From: Clostridiales bacterium
Lineage (GTDB): Bacteria; Bacillota; Clostridia; Clostridiales; Oxobacteraceae
Reading direction: 5' to 3'
DNA: 45,793 bases
Assembly (NCBI GenBank): GCA_030016385.1
Contig: JASEJN010000023.1
Coordinates: 1-45,793 of the forward strand
Shown: one piece after another, positions 1 through 8,076 of the stretch
Position numbering within the stretch: the stretch's first letter is position 1
How the letters are laid out: every line of letters starts with the position of its first letter
The notes under the pieces: model-generated
Seen by the model: only the letters and a program-made list of their open reading frames with translations
What the model was told of the DNA's origin: nothing
Databases searched by the model: none
Made by a program: the position numbers and the translations under genes

Positions 1-114
1 TGTTATGTCAGCTGTAAACTTGCGATTAGGTTTGGTGAGTTTTCGAGAAACTTTATTTGTAAAGTTTAGAATTTCTCGTTTCAAAGAATAGATTTTTGAT
101 GTAAAATAGGACAT
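1..114 (-). CDS. Transposase, N-terminal 38 residues (runs off the left edge)
   Basis: An open minus-strand frame starts at an ATG at 114 and stays open to base 1. It has an excellent ribosome binding site (AGGAGG read on the minus strand, about 121-126). The peptide begins MSYFTSKIYSLKREILNF and is rich in Lys and Arg. It resembles the N-terminus of IS4-like DDE transposases common in Clostridia, but only 38 residues are visible, so the family is tentative. An imperfect inverted repeat (117-135 against 172-190) flanks the ribosome binding site and may be a protective stem or part of the element's end. The gene points away from asp23, so the element sits directly upstream of the asp23-fakA operon. 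Confidence 0.5.
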   Translation of the reverse strand, partial: MSYFTSKIYSLKREILNFTNKVSRKLTKPNRKFTADIT

Positions 115-312
115 AGGGAATCCTCCTTTTTTTTGTTTAGTAGAATTTTGCTTCTCAACTTTATTTTACACCAAAAGAGAGGAAGATTCCTTATATTTTA
201 AGCATTTTCTAAAATCTGTGGACAACTGTTCTCTCTTAAATCAGGTGGTGTGGATAAATATGCGGAAACTCAAGATATTTATATAATAATAATGATATAA
301 TAAATACATATC

Positions 313-341
313 TTGAATAGTTTGTGCAAATTTGATAATAT
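313..341 (+). promoter_or_regulatory. Probable sigma-A promoter of asp23-fakA
   Basis: TTGAAT at 313-318 and TAATAT at 336-341 are separated by exactly 17 bases. They lie about 40 bases upstream of the asp23 start at 384, and the surroundings are very AT-rich. This is a sequence match only. Confidence 0.5.
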
Positions 342-383
342 ATTCTAATAGCCTATCAAATGCTCAAAAGGGGAGGTAAATTT

Positions 384-734
384 ATGGCGTGCAAGATAGT
401 AACCAACCTTGGTAATATTGTATTCTCAGATGAAGTGATTGCTAATATTGCAGGCATTTCGACCATGGAATGCTATGGAGTTGTCGGTATGGCATCAAGA
501 AGGGCTACAGACGGCCTTGTTGAACTTTTAAAAAGAGAGAATCTAAGCAAGGGTGTAAAAGTAAGCTGTGAAAACGATGAACTGACAATCGAGCTTTTCA
601 TTGTAGTCGAATACGGTACGAAAATATCTGTTATTGCCAGCAATATAATTCAAAAAGTGAAGTATACTCTTGAAAGCCTCACAGGGTTGAAAGTTAAAAA
701 AGTGGTAGTAAACGTGCAAAGCATAAGAGTATAG
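384..734 (+). CDS. Asp23/Gls24 family envelope stress response protein
   Basis: The product is a 116-residue member of the Asp23/Gls24 (DUF322) family, small cytoplasmic or membrane-associated proteins linked to envelope stress in Firmicutes; the biochemical role is not settled. The family pattern is visible: an N-terminal GNIVFSDEVIANIAGIS stretch, then MECYGVVGMAS, a central VKVSCENDELTIELFIVVEYG, and a C-terminal VNVQSIRV. I chose ATG 384 because GGGGAGG (370-376) sits 7 bases before it; an upstream ATG at 360 would precede that site. It lies 21 bases before the FakA-like gene, and this pair followed by recG is a typical Firmicutes order. The rpmB gene often found upstream is not seen; a transposase occupies that side. 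Confidence 0.9.
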   Translation: MACKIVTNLGNIVFSDEVIANIAGISTMECYGVVGMASRRATDGLVELLKRENLSKGVKVSCENDELTIELFIVVEYGTKISVIASNIIQKVKYTLESLTGLKVKKVVVNVQSIRV

Positions 735-755
735 CTATATAAGGGAGGTTAAAAA

Positions 756-2405
756 TTGGAATTGTTGAAAATAGATGGGCAACTGTTGAAAAAAATGATT
801 GTTTCAGCTGCAGGTTGCCTTCAGAATAATAAATCAGCAATCAATGCATTAAATGTTTTTCCTGTACCTGATGGTGATACTGGCACTAATATGTCCATGA
901 CGTTGAATTCAGCATTAAAGGAAGTGCAGGAAATAAAGATAGACACCGTTCCGAATGTTGCAAATGCTGCTGCAAACGGATCATTGATGGGTGCAAGAGG
1001 CAATTCCGGAGTTATATTATCGCAACTTCTGAGAGGTTTTGCAAGACAAGTAAGGGAAAAAGAATCGATAGATGCCAGGGATTTTTCAAATGCGTTAAAA
1101 GAAGGGGCTGATACGGCATATAAGGCTGTTATGAAGCCTACAGAAGGGACTATATTGACTGTTGCAAGAGAAACGGCCGATAAAGCCGTAGAACTGTCAA
1201 AGAGCATCAACGAGATAGATTTGTTGATGAATAATCTGGTGGAATATGCTCAATCTGTTCTTGATAAAACACCTGAAATGCTTCCGGTATTGAAAAAAGC
1301 CGGAGTAGTGGATTCGGGCGGAATGGGACTTATATATATTTATAAAGGCATACAGAGAGCATTAAGAGGCGAAGATGTAAAGATAAGCGATATTCAGCCG
1401 GAAGCACAAGAGGAACATGTCCAGGAAACTGGGGTGCAGCAGGAAATTAAATATGGATATTGCACGGAATTCATAATTAAAAATACCGATTATGATGTGC
1501 AGAAGTTCAGGCAGCATATGGTTCCATTCGGGGATTCACAGGTAATTGTAGGAGACTCGGGAATTATAAAAGTTCATATCCACACGAATGATCCGGGGAA
1601 GGTTTTGTCTGAAGCGATCAAATTAGGAGAGCTTACCAGGATAAAAATCGATAATATGAGAGAACAGCATAGAAGTATCATAGATTTTAATAATCAGGAT
1701 GTAAAAGACGACCCAGTTCCATCGGAAGATGATGATACTTCGGATTCTTTAAAAGCAGGCGTCATAACAGTGGCGTCCGGCGAGGGAATCAAAAATATAT
1801 TTAAGGATTTAGGGGCTTGTAACGTGATTGAAGGCGGACAAACTATGAACCCGAGCACCGAGGATATTTTAAACGCCATTAATGCCATAAAATCAGACGA
1901 GATTTATATATTGCCGAATAATGGCAACATAATAATGGCAGCCAAACAGGCGGCAACTTTATCCGATAAAAATGTTTATGTAATACCTTCAAAAACGATA
2001 CCTCAGGGGATTTCTGCCCTTACGGTGTTCAATCCTGAAAATAAAAGCAAAGAGAATATAGAGATTATGACTTCGACCATGAACTATGTAAAGACCGGAC
2101 AGGTAACTTATGCTGTAAGGAATACAATATTTGACGATAAGGAAATAAAACAGGGGGATATACTAGGGCTTTTAGATGGCAAGATAAGCTGTACCGGACG
2201 AAACATTCTTCAAGTAGCCGAAGACTTGATACAAAATATGGTATCGGATGATGACGAACTTATAACTATTCTTTATGGAAAAGACGCAAGCAAAGATGAT
2301 GCGGAAAAATTAGCCGATACATTAAAGAATAAATATAAAAACTGTGAAATACAATCCTATAGCGGAGGTCAGCCATTATATTATTTTATAATATCTGTTG
2401 AATAA
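756..2405 (+). CDS. fakA: DAK2/DhaL-domain fatty acid kinase, FakA-like (YloV family)
   Basis: This 549-residue protein matches FakA/YloV. In characterised relatives it phosphorylates fatty acids held by a separate FakB (DegV) protein, feeding exogenous fatty acids into phospholipid synthesis through PlsX and PlsY. The N-terminal DhaL-like kinase domain shows NVFPVPDGDTGTNM (residues 33-46, nucleotide and metal binding), GARGNSGVILSQ (79-90) and VVDSGGMGL (184-192). An acidic linker at about 320-335 leads to a C-terminal DegV-like half. The start is TTG 756, eight bases after AGGGAGG. It is probably cotranscribed with asp23 and ends in a terminator immediately after its stop. No FakB gene is in the window. 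Assignment to this family is secure; the lipid role is inferred from relatives. Confidence 0.9.
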   Translation: MELLKIDGQLLKKMIVSAAGCLQNNKSAINALNVFPVPDGDTGTNMSMTLNSALKEVQEIKIDTVPNVANAAANGSLMGARGNSGVILSQLLRGFARQVREKESIDARDFSNALKEGADTAYKAVMKPTEGTILTVARETADKAVELSKSINEIDLLMNNLVEYAQSVLDKTPEMLPVLKKAGVVDSGGMGLIYIYKGIQRALRGEDVKISDIQPEAQEEHVQETGVQQEIKYGYCTEFIIKNTDYDVQKFRQHMVPFGDSQVIVGDSGIIKVHIHTNDPGKVLSEAIKLGELTRIKIDNMREQHRSIIDFNNQDVKDDPVPSEDDDTSDSLKAGVITVASGEGIKNIFKDLGACNVIEGGQTMNPSTEDILNAINAIKSDEIYILPNNGNIIMAAKQAATLSDKNVYVIPSKTIPQGISALTVFNPENKSKENIEIMTSTMNYVKTGQVTYAVRNTIFDDKEIKQGDILGLLDGKISCTGRNILQVAEDLIQNMVSDDDELITILYGKDASKDDAEKLADTLKNKYKNCEIQSYSGGQPLYYFIISVE

Positions 2406-2427
2406 ACCGGCATCATGCCGGTTTTTT
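2406..2427 (+). terminator. Rho-independent terminator after fakA
   Basis: ACCGGCAT (2406-2413) and ATGCCGGT (2415-2422) form a short GC-rich hairpin directly after the fakA stop, followed by a run of six T. Confidence 0.85.
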
Positions 2428-2466
2428 AATGCACAAAACAATCTCGATAAAAGTGTGTATCAAAAC

Positions 2467-2640
2467 TATTTGAAGAATATTATGGAAAGAGCAATTAGCG
2501 GAAAGTCTTTAGAGTCTGTTAACGCATGTTCAGGATTAGCAAAATCAATCTTTTGCGAAGCGAGTTTTGATTCTGCCCTGAACAAGTTTACAGACTCTTA
2601 AGGCTGTGAGCTTAGCGATTGAAATAATATTCTTCAAATA
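2467..2640. repeat. MITE-like long hairpin element, family A (full copy)
   Basis: A 174-bp element lies between the fakA terminator and recG. Its ends are a perfect 17-bp inverted repeat, TATTTGAAGAATATTAT at 2467-2483 and its complement at 2624-2640. Inside, AGAGTCTGTTAAC and GTTCAGG on the left pair with CCTGAAC and GTTTACAGACTCT on the right, and GCAAAATCAA pairs imperfectly with TTGATTCTGC near the centre, so nearly the whole element can fold into one hairpin. The right half recurs elsewhere in the window (23201-23257, with shorter tails at 14355, 16591, 17960 and 31060). It encodes nothing convincing. The rest of 2428-2756 holds only AT-rich DNA and the recG promoter region. Confidence 0.75.
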
Positions 2641-2722
2641 TAAAATATACCATTATATGACTGCTATAATTTTAAACGCAATACTTTAGTTTAAAAAAAA
2701 TTTTTTTGATATAGAATATAAG

Positions 2723-2736
2723 TGAACAAATGTTTG
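2723..2736 (+). promoter_or_regulatory. LexA (SOS) box-like site upstream of recG
   Basis: TGAACAAATGTTTG fits the Gram-positive LexA pattern GAAC-N4-GTTY. It lies 20 bases before the recG start, where a repressor could block transcription or elongation. It is a single match and is not proof of SOS control; no lexA gene is in the window. Confidence 0.4.
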
Positions 2737-2756
2737 TATGTACGGAGGTATCTTAA

Positions 2757-4808
2757 ATGCTGGAGTTAGAAAAACCTGTACAGACAATTAAAGGTATAGG
2801 GCCGAAAACATCGGAGATGATGAACAGGCTAGACATATTTTCTATAAAGGATTTGCTTATGCATTTTCCAAGGAAGTATGAGGACTGGAATTTCACAAAG
2901 CCTGTCAGCAGTTTGTCTGATGGGGATGAAACCGCTGTTAGAGGAAGAGTATATCTTATTGATAATAGCAAATATACGTCCGGTGGAAAGCATATTACAA
3001 GGGTAGTATTAAAGAACGATACAGGATTCATTTCCGGTGTATGGTTTAATCAAAAATATATAGGCAAAAATTTCAAACCCGGCGAAGAATACATATTTTA
3101 CGGAAGAGTTTCATGCATATATGGGGATAAACAGATAATAAATCCTGAATATGAAAAAGTATGTCGCGATATGAAGAATAGAATAGTACCCGTTTATTCT
3201 TTGACAAAGAATCTATCGCAGAAATTAATAAGGAATGCAATTTTAAATATATTAAATTCAGATGAAAATATCATGGATGAAATAATGCCGTCGGATATAC
3301 TGAAAAGGTATGGGCTTACGGGCATAAATCAGGCACTATCGAATATACATTTTCCCGGAAGTTTCCATGAATTAAATGAAGCCCAAAAAAGGCTGAAATT
3401 TGATGAACTCTTGATATTGCAGCTGGGTCTTATGATGGAAAGGAATAAAATAGAAGGGTACAAGGGTATAAGCTTCAAAATATCAAAGGAGCTTAAGAAT
3501 TTCATATCGGCTCTCCCGTTTCAGCTTACGAATGCCCAGAAAAGAGTAGTGAATGAAATATTGAATGATATGAAAAGCGACAAGCAGATGAACAGGCTTG
3601 TACAGGGTGATGTAGGTTCGGGAAAGACAGTTGTTGCCCAAATAGCGCTTTTCAATGCCGTTAAAAACGGATATCAGGCGGCGTTTATGGCTCCCACCGA
3701 GATACTGGCAATGCAGCATTTTGAATCGCTGGTATCTCTCTTTGCGGGGTACGATATCTGCATAAAACTGTTGTCCGGCAGCCAAAGCAAGAATAAGAAA
3801 GATGAGATTAAATATGAATTAAAAGCAGGGAAAATAGATATTATAGTTGGGACACATGCTCTCATCGAAAATGATGTAGAATTTAGAAATTTAGGGTTAG
3901 TCATAACCGATGAACAGCATAGATTTGGAGTAAGGCAGAGGGCTCTTTTGAATCAGAAGGGTGATAAGCCTGATATATTGGTTATGACGGCTACTCCCAT
4001 TCCAAGGACTATGGCGCTTTTTATCTATGGAGATCTCGATGTTTCAATCATAGATGAGCTTCCTCCAGGAAGGAAAAAGGTAGAAACCTATGTTGTAAGG
4101 CCTGCTATGAGAAGAAGGATTTATAATTTTGTAAAATCCGAAGTTCAAAAGGGCAGGCAGGCATATGTTGTATGCCCCATAATAGATGACTCTGATACAT
4201 TAGATATAGAATCTGCAATAAATACTGCAGAAAAGCTCAAAAAGGATTATTTGAAGGGTATTAGGATCGGATTGGTACACGGCAGGCTTAAATCGGAGGA
4301 TAAGGATGATATGCTGCTTAAGTTTAAAAATGGAGAAATAGACGTGCTGGTATCTACAACGGTTATTGAAGTTGGAATCGATGTACCTAATGCATCTGTT
4401 ATTGTGGTTGAAAGTGCCGACAGATTTGGATTATCAGAGCTTCATCAATTAAGGGGAAGAGTCGGAAGAGGCCAGTATAAATCCTACTGCATACTGATCG
4501 CAGATATGGAAAACGAAATATCGAAAGAGAGAATGAAAATAATAAGTGAAACCAGTGACGGGTTTAAAATATCCGAAAAGGATTTACGTCTCAGGGGGAC
4601 GGGAGAATTTTTCGGAGTAAGGCAACACGGGCTTCCAGAGTTAAAAATAGCAAATTTATTCGAAGATATAAACATCCTTAGAGAGACTAACAAACTGGCT
4701 CGTGAACTCGTAAAGTCCGGGAGAATATATTATGACGAAGAATACAGTATGCTTCGCAATATAACCGGTAACAAATTTGAAATCTGCGATAATAGCATCA
4801 CATTATAA
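2757..4808 (+). CDS. recG: ATP-dependent DNA helicase RecG
   Basis: The 683-residue product is RecG, the branched-DNA helicase that remodels stalled replication forks and Holliday junctions. Order of parts: the N-terminal wedge/OB domain (GIGPKTSEMMNRLDI at 14-28, then FPRKYEDW), the Walker A helicase motif GDVGSGKT (284-291), the DEQH motif II (385-388), TATPIPRTMAL (motif III), and the C-terminal helicase half with STTVIEVGIDVPNA, QLRGRVGRG and the RecG-typical LRGTGEFFGVRQHG. Length and motifs are complete. The start is ATG 2757 behind CGGAGG. It stands alone after the fakA terminator and a MITE-like element, with its own promoter region carrying a LexA-like box. No strong terminator follows; only a weak GTGGGG/CCCCAC stem (4824-4848) without a T-run is seen. 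Confidence 0.97.
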   Translation: MLELEKPVQTIKGIGPKTSEMMNRLDIFSIKDLLMHFPRKYEDWNFTKPVSSLSDGDETAVRGRVYLIDNSKYTSGGKHITRVVLKNDTGFISGVWFNQKYIGKNFKPGEEYIFYGRVSCIYGDKQIINPEYEKVCRDMKNRIVPVYSLTKNLSQKLIRNAILNILNSDENIMDEIMPSDILKRYGLTGINQALSNIHFPGSFHELNEAQKRLKFDELLILQLGLMMERNKIEGYKGISFKISKELKNFISALPFQLTNAQKRVVNEILNDMKSDKQMNRLVQGDVGSGKTVVAQIALFNAVKNGYQAAFMAPTEILAMQHFESLVSLFAGYDICIKLLSGSQSKNKKDEIKYELKAGKIDIIVGTHALIENDVEFRNLGLVITDEQHRFGVRQRALLNQKGDKPDILVMTATPIPRTMALFIYGDLDVSIIDELPPGRKKVETYVVRPAMRRRIYNFVKSEVQKGRQAYVVCPIIDDSDTLDIESAINTAEKLKKDYLKGIRIGLVHGRLKSEDKDDMLLKFKNGEIDVLVSTTVIEVGIDVPNASVIVVESADRFGLSELHQLRGRVGRGQYKSYCILIADMENEISKERMKIISETSDGFKISEKDLRLRGTGEFFGVRQHGLPELKIANLFEDINILRETNKLARELVKSGRIYYDEEYSMLRNITGNKFEICDNSITL

Positions 4809-4906
4809 AAATTTACGAAAAAAGTGGGGGACAAAATTGCCGCCCCACATATTATACAGGATTTTAAATCCCGTATAGGAAGAGGAGAAATTGAAGGAAG
4901 AGCTCT

Positions 4907-5014
4907 ATGGGGAATTTATTTAATACATTATTTATGATTAGCATATTCGCTTTTTTTATGCATCTGTTTTTAAATATTATCTTTATACACACTTTTATGA
5001 TTAATATTTTGTAA
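4907..5014 (+). CDS. Possible 35-residue hydrophobic membrane peptide
   Basis: A short frame reads MGNLFNTLFMISIFAFF, then a strongly hydrophobic remainder with one likely membrane-spanning helix. GAAGGAAG (4893-4900) lies 6 bases before the ATG, a plausible ribosome binding site. It sits alone in the roughly 290-base gap between recG and rsmD. AT-rich DNA read in frame gives Phe, Ile and Leu-rich peptides by chance, so this needs comparative support. I recognise no family. Confidence 0.35.
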   Translation: MGNLFNTLFMISIFAFFMHLFLNIIFIHTFMINIL

Positions 5015-5037
5015 GAATTAAATAAATATGCTAAAAT
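5009..5037 (+). promoter_or_regulatory. Possible promoter of rsmD-coaD
   Basis: TTGTAA (5009-5014) and TAAAAT (5032-5037) are 17 bases apart and end about 63 bases before the rsmD start. Confidence 0.4.
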
Positions 5038-5100
5038 ATAAAATAATATATACTAGATGACAAAACAATCCAAATTTTTCCGGGCTTTGGAGGCAAAAAA

Positions 5101-5658
5101 TTGAGAATTATAGCGGGTGATGCGCGAAGCAGGCGGATTATTTCTCCGAATGGATCTGATATCCGTCCGACTTCCGATAGAGTAAAGGAATCATTATTCG
5201 ATATTATAGGTAATAAAGTCGTTGATGCAAAAGTGTTGGATCTGTTTGCAGGAACTGGCAATTTAGGGCTGGAAGCCGTAAGCAGAGGGGCTTCTCTTGC
5301 AGTATTTATAGATATAAGTAGGGAGAGCATAAAAATAGCAAATGAAAATATTAACCTCTTGAACTATCAGAAATATTGTGAAGTATATAATAACGATGCT
5401 TTAACTGCAATAGATATATTGAGCAGGAGAAAAGTTATATTTGACATAATTTTTATTGATCCTCCATATCGTAAGGATATTATCCCAGAAGTTTTGAAAA
5501 AGATAACAGAGGCTCAAATAATTAAATCCAACGGCATAGTCTGTGCAGAGCATGACGCAAAGGATATATTGCCGGACGAAGTTTCAAATATAAAAAGGTA
5601 TAAATTTAATAAATATGGAGATACTATTTTATCTTTTTACAGAATCGCGGAGGAATAA
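5101..5658 (+). CDS. rsmD: 16S rRNA (guanine(966)-N2)-methyltransferase RsmD
   Basis: This 185-residue SAM-dependent methyltransferase modifies G966 (E. coli numbering) of 16S rRNA during 30S assembly. Visible motifs are [11 protein letters not shown] at the N-terminus, [11 protein letters not shown], the SAM-binding loop [19 protein letters not shown] (46-64) and the catalytic IDPPY (119-123). The start is TTG 5101, seven bases after GGAGG. It is followed after two bases by coaD, matching the B. subtilis ylbH-ylbI order, so the two are surely cotranscribed. Confidence 0.95.
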   Translation: MRIIAGDARSRRIISPNGSDIRPTSDRVKESLFDIIGNKVVDAKVLDLFAGTGNLGLEAVSRGASLAVFIDISRESIKIANENINLLNYQKYCEVYNNDALTAIDILSRRKVIFDIIFIDPPYRKDIIPEVLKKITEAQIIKSNGIVCAEHDAKDILPDEVSNIKRYKFNKYGDTILSFYRIAEE

Positions 5659-5660
5659 AA

Positions 5661-6152
5661 ATGCAAAAAATCGCAGTATATCCGGGAAGTTTTGATCCCG
5701 TAACAAATGGACATCTTGATATAATAGAAAGATCGGCACATATATTTGATAAAGTAATCGTGGCAGTGCTTGAAAATCCCCAGAAGAATCCCGTATTTTC
5801 AGTTGCAGAAAGAGTAGAAATGCTAAGGGAGGTAACAGTGGACATAAGCAATGTTGAAGTCGACAGCTTTTCAGGTTTGTTGATCCATTACATGAATGCA
5901 AAAAATGCAAAGGTTATAATTAAAGGATTGAGAGCCGTTTCGGATTTCGAATATGAGTTTCAGATGGCCTTATTGAATAATAAATTAAATTCTGAAGTAG
6001 AAACACTTTTTATGATGACAAATAATAAATACTCTTATTTAAGTTCAAGCGCGGTTAAGCAGATCGCTTTATTCGGGGGATGCATAAAGGGACTTGTCCC
6101 TGATAAAATAATCACAAAAGTCATAAAAAAAGTAAGAGAAAATGGGGAGTGA
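5661..6152 (+). CDS. coaD: Pantetheine-phosphate adenylyltransferase
   Basis: CoaD transfers AMP from ATP to 4'-phosphopantetheine, the penultimate step of coenzyme A synthesis. The 163-residue length is standard. Motifs: [15 protein letters not shown] (8-22, including the TxGH nucleotidyltransferase motif), [13 protein letters not shown] (87-99) and [13 protein letters not shown] (124-136, the ATP-binding SSS motif). The ATG follows GGAGG within the end of rsmD. The coiled-coil gene begins a few bases after the stop. Confidence 0.97.
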   Translation: MQKIAVYPGSFDPVTNGHLDIIERSAHIFDKVIVAVLENPQKNPVFSVAERVEMLREVTVDISNVEVDSFSGLLIHYMNAKNAKVIIKGLRAVSDFEYEFQMALLNNKLNSEVETLFMMTNNKYSYLSSSAVKQIALFGGCIKGLVPDKIITKVIKKVRENGE

Positions 6153-6157
6153 TTTTG

Positions 6158-6715
6158 TTGGATATACTTGATTTGATAGACCAGCTGGAGGATATGATAC
6201 AGGATTCGTCATCGATACCGCTCACAGGGAAGGTGATGCTCAATAAGAATGATTTGTTGGACATGCTTCAGGAGATAAGATTAAAGCTTCCCGATGAGTT
6301 CAAGCAGGCTAAGTGGATAACCGAAGAAAAGCAGAGGATATTGATAGAAGCACAAAAGCAGGCAGAGGCTATTTTAAAGGAGACAGACGCAAGGCTTAAA
6401 AGGGAAATAGAGCATCATGATATAACCGAGGAAGCAAACAGAAGGGCAGCCGAAATAATAAACAATGCCCAAAAAAAGGCGAAGGATATCAGGCTTGGGG
6501 CAAGGGAATATGCCAATCAGTTGCTTGAAGACCTGGAAAAAAATATCGATACGAGCGGAAAGGCTCTCTCTTTAAAAATGCAGAATGACACTGCCGAATT
6601 ATTGAACAAAGTACAATCCGATGTAGTCGATATAATAAAATCCATTGAGGGCAATGTGAGTGAAAAAGCGACGGAGATCAAAGAAAATATCAAAGAATTA
6701 AAAAAGATAAATTAA
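6158..6715 (+). CDS. Coiled-coil protein of unknown function (ATP synthase subunit B-like)
   Basis: The predicted protein is 185 residues and strongly charged, with no signal peptide or membrane segment. From about residue 50 to the end it is mostly Glu, Lys, Ala and Gln in heptad-like order, including QRILIEAQKQAEAILKE, so long coiled coils are expected. Such proteins after coaD in Clostridia are often labelled ATPase or ATP synthase F0 subunit B-like because of general coiled-coil similarity; there is no Walker motif. I chose TTG 6158, which lies 8 bases after GGGGAG; an in-frame GTG at 6149 overlaps that site. Its stop codon overlaps the stop of the convergent ylbJ gene. Confidence 0.7.
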   Translation: MDILDLIDQLEDMIQDSSSIPLTGKVMLNKNDLLDMLQEIRLKLPDEFKQAKWITEEKQRILIEAQKQAEAILKETDARLKREIEHHDITEEANRRAAEIINNAQKKAKDIRLGAREYANQLLEDLEKNIDTSGKALSLKMQNDTAELLNKVQSDVVDIIKSIEGNVSEKATEIKENIKELKKIN

Positions 6716-7998
6716 CTTTTGGACTCTCTCATCCAATGTCTGATTATGTTTATTGCTATTGAAAAAACCAGCAGCAATAATGTTATATTTAAAAATCTTC
6801 CGGTGTAAAAGATCAGGTTGTTTATCCAGAGACCGGAATCATACTGGTATTTATTCTGACCGAATACGCTTATTATATTGGATATATATGGCATATTCGT
6901 GTAATTAATAAGCAAAAGGGCATATATAGATGAAAAAATCGAATGAAGGAATTTACAGAATACATATACCTTCAGATTAAGATCGGTATTGCTTATCATG
7001 CCGGCAGTTTGTGCTATTATCGAAAGGCCGCTCCATGATATTATACCTGATATGGCGGCTATTTTTTGATATAAGATGGCATGGGATGAAGAGATAAGCT
7101 TTGACCCCACTGTGATCTCAAAAAATCCGCTGACGATCGGTGTGATTATTTGCCTGTTTATGCCTGTCGAGTGGAATATCGCATAAAGCCAGGAAGATAG
7201 CGCATCTGTAATATGGGATAATATGAGAAGCCTGATTATTACGGAAAAGATTATGATAAATCCGCCTACAGTCAAGATGGAGTTTACAGAATTTTTTACA
7301 GCATCGCTTAATAGGAATCCCACAGGACGCTTATCATCTGCATAATATTTCAAAAGTTTTTTTACCGCGTCTTTTATGCTCGTTTTATTGTTAGTTGCTT
7401 TTCCAGTATCTTTAGATTTGTAAAATCTGAATATTAAACCTACTGTAATCGCCCCCAAATAATGGGAGAGCGCAATTATTACGCCGTAATATTTGTTGTG
7501 AAGCATACCTATGCCAACGGCTCCTAGCATAAATAAAGGCCCTGATGTGCTGCAGAAGGATAAAAGCCTCTGCGCTTCAGTCTTGCTGCACAGCTTTTTA
7601 TTGTATAATTCGGCCACGATTTTTGATCCTACAGGATAGCCTGATGTAATGCTCATCACAAATGGGAACGAACCGCATCCGGGAACATTAAAAAGGGGTC
7701 TCATTACAGGCTCCAGCAATGCGCCTATGAAGTTTACCATACCTGAATTCACCAGCAATTCTGCGCCTATAAAAAATGGCAAAAGCGACGGGCAAACTAT
7801 ATTAAACCATGTTTTAAGGCCATCCAGAGCAGATGCATATGATTCTTCCGGATTTAATACTATGGCGCCTGCAAATAATATTATGCACAGAGACAGTATC
7901 ATTTTGCCTATTACAGACAAATCTGCCGTAAAATGCCTTACGTATACATATATAAGTATCAGTATTAAGATGATTATTCCGGATATTAAATAAATCAT
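6712..7998 (-). CDS. ylbJ: Sporulation integral membrane protein YlbJ
   Basis: This 428-residue, very hydrophobic protein has an N-terminal membrane helix (MIYLISGIIILILILI) and about eight to ten further segments. It resembles YlbJ, a sporulation membrane protein required for cortex formation in B. subtilis and related to nucleoside-recognition (Gate) domain transporters. Family-like features are the WFNIVCPSLLPFFIGAELL stretch, NVPGCGSFPFVMSITSGYPVGSK and SFCSTSGPLFMLGAVGIGM. Its presence is good evidence that the organism belongs to a spore-forming lineage. It lies downstream of tmcAL on the same strand with a 78-base gap, as in the ylb region of Bacillus. The ribosome binding site at the chosen ATG is weak. 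Confidence 0.85.
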   Translation of the reverse strand: MIYLISGIIILILILIYVYVRHFTADLSVIGKMILSLCIILFAGAIVLNPEESYASALDGLKTWFNIVCPSLLPFFIGAELLVNSGMVNFIGALLEPVMRPLFNVPGCGSFPFVMSITSGYPVGSKIVAELYNKKLCSKTEAQRLLSFCSTSGPLFMLGAVGIGMLHNKYYGVIIALSHYLGAITVGLIFRFYKSKDTGKATNNKTSIKDAVKKLLKYYADDKRPVGFLLSDAVKNSVNSILTVGGFIIIFSVIIRLLILSHITDALSSWLYAIFHSTGINRQIITPIVSGFFEITVGSKLISSSHAILYQKIAAISGIISWSGLSIIAQTAGMISNTDLNLKVYVFCKFLHSIFSSIYALLLINYTNMPYISNIISVFGQNKYQYDSGLWINNLIFYTGRFLNITLLLLVFSIAINIIRHWMRESKS

Positions 7999-8076
7999 AC
8001 AATGGTCCAGTTTATAAATATTAACATTATATTTATATTTCCAATGGTACCATATATGCCATTTTTAATTTATAAA

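Noticed and set aside
2398..2601. 67-codon plus-strand frame after fakA
   Set aside because: It starts inside the fakA stop/terminator and runs through the family-A hairpin element; it has no ribosome binding site and no protein-like pattern.
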